NCBI GenBank assembly: GCA_900756575.1
Contig: CAAEKQ010000071.1
Location: 1-48,529, forward strand
Origin: an uncultured Oscillospiraceae bacterium
Lineage (GTDB): Bacteria; Bacillota; Clostridia; Oscillospirales; Oscillospiraceae
Length of the DNA stretch: 48,529 nucleotides
Reading direction: 5' to 3'
The notes below the pieces were generated by a model. That model had not been told where the DNA came from and searched no databases. It saw only the letters and a list, made by a program, of their open reading frames with translations. Below, piece after piece: positions 48,295 through 48,529 of this stretch. Made by a program: the position numbers and the translations under genes. Position 1 is the first letter of the stretch; each line of letters opens with the position of its first letter.

Positions 48295-48326
48295 AAAGGG
48301 GATATGAAAGAAAGGATGGATAAACC

Positions 48327-48529
48327 ATGGCCTATCAAATCAAACCCTTCTGTCTGGGCTGTCATTACTGCGCGCTGGAATGTCCTACCCACGCCATTGA
48401 CTATGTGGGCACCCAGTACCAGATTGACCCGGAGAAATGTGTCGAATGCGGAAAATGCGTGGCGGTCTGTAATATCAGCGCCATCGACACCGGAAAGCCG
48501 GAGCAGGTGGTGCCCCACAAGCCTCTCGA
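48327..48529 (+). CDS. 4Fe-4S dicluster ferredoxin-like protein (5' part, runs off the window)
   Basis: The ATG is preceded by GAAAGGATGG. The first 67 residues hold two complete 4Fe-4S sites: C9-x2-C12-x2-C15-x3-C19 and C38-x2-C41-x2-C44-x3-C48. That is the arrangement of 2[4Fe-4S] bacterial ferredoxins. The frame stays open past PHKPL at the window end, so it may be a longer electron-transfer protein or a ferredoxin domain of one. Confidence 0.85.
   Translation, partial: MAYQIKPFCLGCHYCALECPTHAIDYVGTQYQIDPEKCVECGKCVAVCNISAIDTGKPEQVVPHKPL

Overview
The window is GC-rich DNA from a Gram-positive, low-oxygen Clostridia-type bacterium, most likely an Oscillospirales/Oscillospiraceae gut organism. 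The basis is the anaerobic (cbi-type) cobalamin pathway, several lipoproteins with a Firmicutes-style lipobox, the gene order rpoB-rpoC-L7Ae-like-rpsL-rpsG-fusA-tuf, strong AGGAGG-type ribosome binding sites, and Fe-S/flavin oxidoreductases typical of anaerobes. The taxonomic call is inference; no 16S rRNA or tRNA gene is present.

Layout. 1-1372: the tail of an unidentified gene, a 147-residue unknown protein and a small membrane protein. 1423-3573 (minus strand): a SulP-type anion transporter, separated from the preceding gene by a hairpin. 3637-4056: back-to-back sigma-70-like promoters, then a cobalamin riboswitch and an intrinsic terminator. 4118-23924: a 21-gene, nearly gapless cobalamin operon. 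It opens with a lipoprotein-type CbiK cobaltochelatase, a second lipoprotein with two related domains, a BtuF-like binding protein and a BtuC-like permease. Next comes one reading frame that fuses the BtuD-like ATPase to the methyltransferase CbiD. The rest covers corrin-ring synthesis (CbiF, G, H, J, ET, A, P, C), adenosylation (CobO), the aminopropanol arm (CobD, CbiB) and nucleotide-loop assembly (CobT, two CobU-like proteins, CobS, CobC). CbiL (C20 methylation), the early tetrapyrrole genes and a cobalt importer are not in the window.

24237-25369: a small membrane protein and a macrodomain protein. 25447-37957: the RNA polymerase and translation cluster rpoB, rpoC, L7Ae-like protein, rpsL, rpsG, fusA, tuf. 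It has separate promoters before rpoB, the L7Ae-like gene and tuf, and leader regions with competing hairpins before rpoB and rpsG. 38098-42914: a small membrane exporter-like protein, a small unknown protein, RecD2 helicase, ComFC and MreB. 42951-48529: a divergent Old-Yellow-Enzyme/4Fe-4S flavoprotein, a VTC-domain protein coupled to a DUF4956 membrane protein, a fumarate-reductase-like flavoprotein, and the start of a two-cluster ferredoxin-like gene.

How the genes work together. The B12 riboswitch probably shuts off uptake and synthesis when corrinoid is plentiful. Four surface or membrane components (chelatase-like lipoprotein, double-domain lipoprotein, binding protein, permease) precede the biosynthetic enzymes, and the transport ATPase is physically joined to a ring-building enzyme. 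That suggests capture of a tetrapyrrole, corrinoid or metal linked to its use in the cytoplasm. The most unusual points are the ATPase-CbiD fusion, the exported CbiK with its companion lipoprotein, the pair of complementary CobU-like proteins, and the competing RNA structures before rpoB and rpsG.
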